Assembly: GCA_027488935.1 (NCBI GenBank)
Contig: JAIYAP010000031.1
Location: 62,001 to 126,000 of the forward strand
Direction of reading: 5' to 3'
DNA from: Saprospiraceae bacterium
GTDB lineage: Bacteria > Bacteroidota > Bacteroidia > Chitinophagales > Saprospiraceae
Length of the DNA: 64,000 nt
Under the pieces are notes generated by a model that saw only the letters and a program-made list of their open reading frames with translations, was not told where the DNA came from and searched no databases. Numbering within the stretch: position 1 is the stretch's first letter; each line of letters begins with the position of its first letter. Below, one piece after another: positions 62,352 to 64,000 of the stretch. The position numbers and the translations under genes are program-made.

Positions 62352-64000
62352 CTAAAACAGATCAATATCTGTGGTAGTATTGAATGAAACGACCGTTGAA
62401 CCCTCATAAAATGCTTGGAATAAATTAATATACTTTTGCATTTCAGGGTTTTCGGAACGTGCTTTGAAAAGATTGGAACTGCCCACCGTAATCCGTTTCA
62501 TCTTCGCCCGCGTAATGGCAACATTCAATCGCTCGGGCTTAAAAAAGAAGTCAGCTTTTTCAACTGCCATCTTAAGGTCGCTCATGGCCAGTGATATTAA
62601 TACAACATCACGTTCTTGGCCCTGGATACGTTCAACAGTATCTACAAAAATCTTTTTCAGAATTTTATCATCCGAAATCCGTGCCTCCAAGGCAGATTTA
62701 ATCAAGCGTACCTGGGCTCTAAATGGGGTTAAAATTCCGATATCTTTGGCTCTAATACCGCAACGCATCAACTCTTCGACCAGTTCCGCTATGAGATCAG
62801 CTTCTTCCGGGCTACGCATTCCGAGACCAATATGCTTCAAATCGACAAATATTTCTGGCGCATCAGCGCGCAAGATATCAAAATGCTGCTGTGGAGGTGT
62901 TAAGTAGGAAATCGTTCTGGTAGCAGCAGTTATGTCTGGCTTCAGTTGCCCATTATAAAAGTTTTGACTGGAGAATGCATTGATATTCTGATGCATTCGA
63001 TAAGTCGTCTGCAACATAGTACCGGGAGCAAATTGGAATAAATGTTCAAATATGGACCGAGCAAGTTCTTGATCGGTTTGCGCTTGATCTATGATGGGAG
63101 GAAGTTGTTTGTGATCTCCAATAAAAATACATTTAATGCCCGCAGTCATTGCAGATACAGCCATCGGAACCGTCATTTGTGAGGCCTCATCAAAGATTAT
63201 TACATCAAATGGAAATCCCTTTAATCGTTTGGTATGCAATGCAAATGCAGTTGCGCCCACAATTACGCCACGGGACTGAGGGCCATATCCTGCACTGTTG
63301 ATCCCACTGTCCGTATTTTTTATAGTGGTGTCATCGTAATCGAGGCCATCCATTTGGTGCTTTTTCCCCATTTTCACTACATGGGGATACCCGGTAACCC
63401 GATTGATTTTTTGGAGGGCATTGTTAATCCCGGTATGCGTGAATGCGGTTATAAGTACATTCTTCCCTTCTTTAGCTAATTCAGTGGCTAAATAGGCTAA
63501 TACCCAAGTTTTGCCGGTCCCGGGAGGACCTTGAATGAGGTAATAGTTTTCTGCAATCATTGCCTCAACAAATGCTATTTTTTGTGAGGCATCCAATGTC
63601 AAAGTTTCCGCTTGTTGAACCCTAACGGCACGTTCTGATTCTTTCAATGTCGGTAAAATTGTACCGGACAAAATCCCATCAATACGACGCAGTTTGTCAG
63701 GGTGAAGTTTTAAATTTAATATCGGCTCTTGGAGGATATGCCGGATATCCGTTTTGGTACGATCAATGGTCCAGCCAGTACTATTGATCAGGTTTTTGGG
63801 AATTGTCGCAAACCCAGACCAACGATCTGTCACAATTTCAATGGATTTCCCCGAATCATTACTGATTTCACCCTTAAATTGTATACCATGGCCGGAAACA
63901 TTTACCGGTGTACCTTCTCTAAATTTGGAAATATTATCAGGGCAATCAAAACGTACCTTTAACGCGACATACGAGGGTCCATTTTCAATGCCATCAAAAT
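62352..64000 (-). CDS. SF1 helicase of the Dna2/UPF1-like type (5' part outside the window)
   Basis: A GTG at 63833 is the first start-like codon, but the frame stays open to the right edge and the sequence upstream of it codes well (for example FDCPDNISKFREGTP), so the protein begins outside the window. The visible part has Walker A LIQGPPGTGKTW, motif II IIFDEASQM, motif III GDHKQLPPI, motif V VERIQGQERDVVLIS and motif VI RLNVAITRAKMK, the Dna2/UPF1/AAA_11-12 pattern. These helicases move 5'-3' on single strands. It lies 79 nt upstream of the UvrD-like gene and is probably the first known gene of this operon. Confidence 0.9.
   Translation of the reverse strand, partial: FDGIENGPSYVALKVRFDCPDNISKFREGTPVNVSGHGIQFKGEISNDSGKSIEIVTDRWSGFATIPKNLINSTGWTIDRTKTDIRHILQEPILNLKLHPDKLRRIDGILSGTILPTLKESERAVRVQQAETLTLDASQKIAFVEAMIAENYYLIQGPPGTGKTWVLAYLATELAKEGKNVLITAFTHTGINNALQKINRVTGYPHVVKMGKKHQMDGLDYDDTTIKNTDSGINSAGYGPQSRGVIVGATAFALHTKRLKGFPFDVIIFDEASQMTVPMAVSAMTAGIKCIFIGDHKQLPPIIDQAQTDQELARSIFEHLFQFAPGTMLQTTYRMHQNINAFSSQNFYNGQLKPDITAATRTISYLTPPQQHFDILRADAPEIFVDLKHIGLGMRSPEEADLIAELVEELMRCGIRAKDIGILTPFRAQVRLIKSALEARISDDKILKKIFVDTVERIQGQERDVVLISLAMSDLKMAVEKADFFFKPERLNVAITRAKMKRITVGSSNLFKARSENPEMQKYINLFQAFYEGSTVVSFNTTTDIDLF

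Noticed and set aside
63833-63833. GTG start for the helicase at the right edge
   Set aside because: The frame stays open and protein-like up to the window end, so the true start lies outside.
1-64000. tRNA, rRNA, CRISPR array, prophage genes
   Set aside because: I found no tRNA-like T-loop with a matching acceptor stem, no short regularly spaced repeats and no capsid, tail or integrase gene.

Overview
The window is chromosomal DNA of a Bacteroidota bacterium, probably a saprospirian or a close relative. Two large secreted proteins end in type IX secretion (T9SS) sorting domains, several upstream regions carry the phylum's TTTG-N19-TAnnTTTG promoter, Shine-Dalgarno sequences are not obvious, and EAD11, CHAT and IS110 genes are present. 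The phylum is well supported; the lower rank is inference. Most of the window reads as an accessory island dense in conflict and defence genes. I saw no tRNA, rRNA, CRISPR array or prophage structural gene.

Left part (1-13.2 kb): a stand-alone EAD11 adaptor; a three-gene minus-strand operon for exported proteins (caspase-like protease, PD40/von Willebrand factor A protein, LVIVD beta-propeller); a TIR-Sel1 protein flanked by a 67-bp direct repeat; and a minus-strand operon of three dynamin-like GTPases plus a membrane-anchored small protein with its own promoter.

Middle-left (13.6-21 kb): a compact minus-strand operon in the order AAA+ ATPase, coiled-coil protein, ZorA/MotA-like channel with a long tail, ZorB/MotB-like OmpA protein, ubiquitin-like beta-grasp protein, and two small membrane-anchored proteins. 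kptA (RNA 2'-phosphotransferase) lies just upstream. This operon resembles Zorya only in its motor; the AAA+, coiled-coil and ubiquitin-like partners are not the Zorya effectors I know, so it is the best candidate here for an undescribed system.

Middle (21-39 kb): a 1408-residue T9SS protein (BNR-like propeller plus eight exact-length 219-bp repeats); a TPR-CHAT protease and a T9SS subtilase, convergent with an ECF sigma factor and a TPR anti-sigma-like protein; an IS110-family element next to strong palindromes; and a pair made of a four-helix membrane/coiled-coil protein and an EAD11 protein.

Right part (39.2-64 kb), all minus strand: a second, different ZorA/ZorB-like motor coupled to a 1716-residue HSP90-type ATPase ending in a NOV (DUF3883) nuclease-like domain; then a long helicase/nuclease array read from the right edge: SF1 Dna2/UPF1-like helicase (cut by the window end), UvrD-like helicase-nuclease, PD-(D/E)XK protein, type III Mod, type III Res with a degenerate LexA/S24-like tail, KTSC-like exported protein, RecQ-like helicase with an N-terminal nuclease-like domain, and a tail-anchored coiled-coil protein. 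Related intergenic direct repeats sit at several module borders (33.5, 39.2 and 46.6 kb), suggesting the island was assembled from cassettes.
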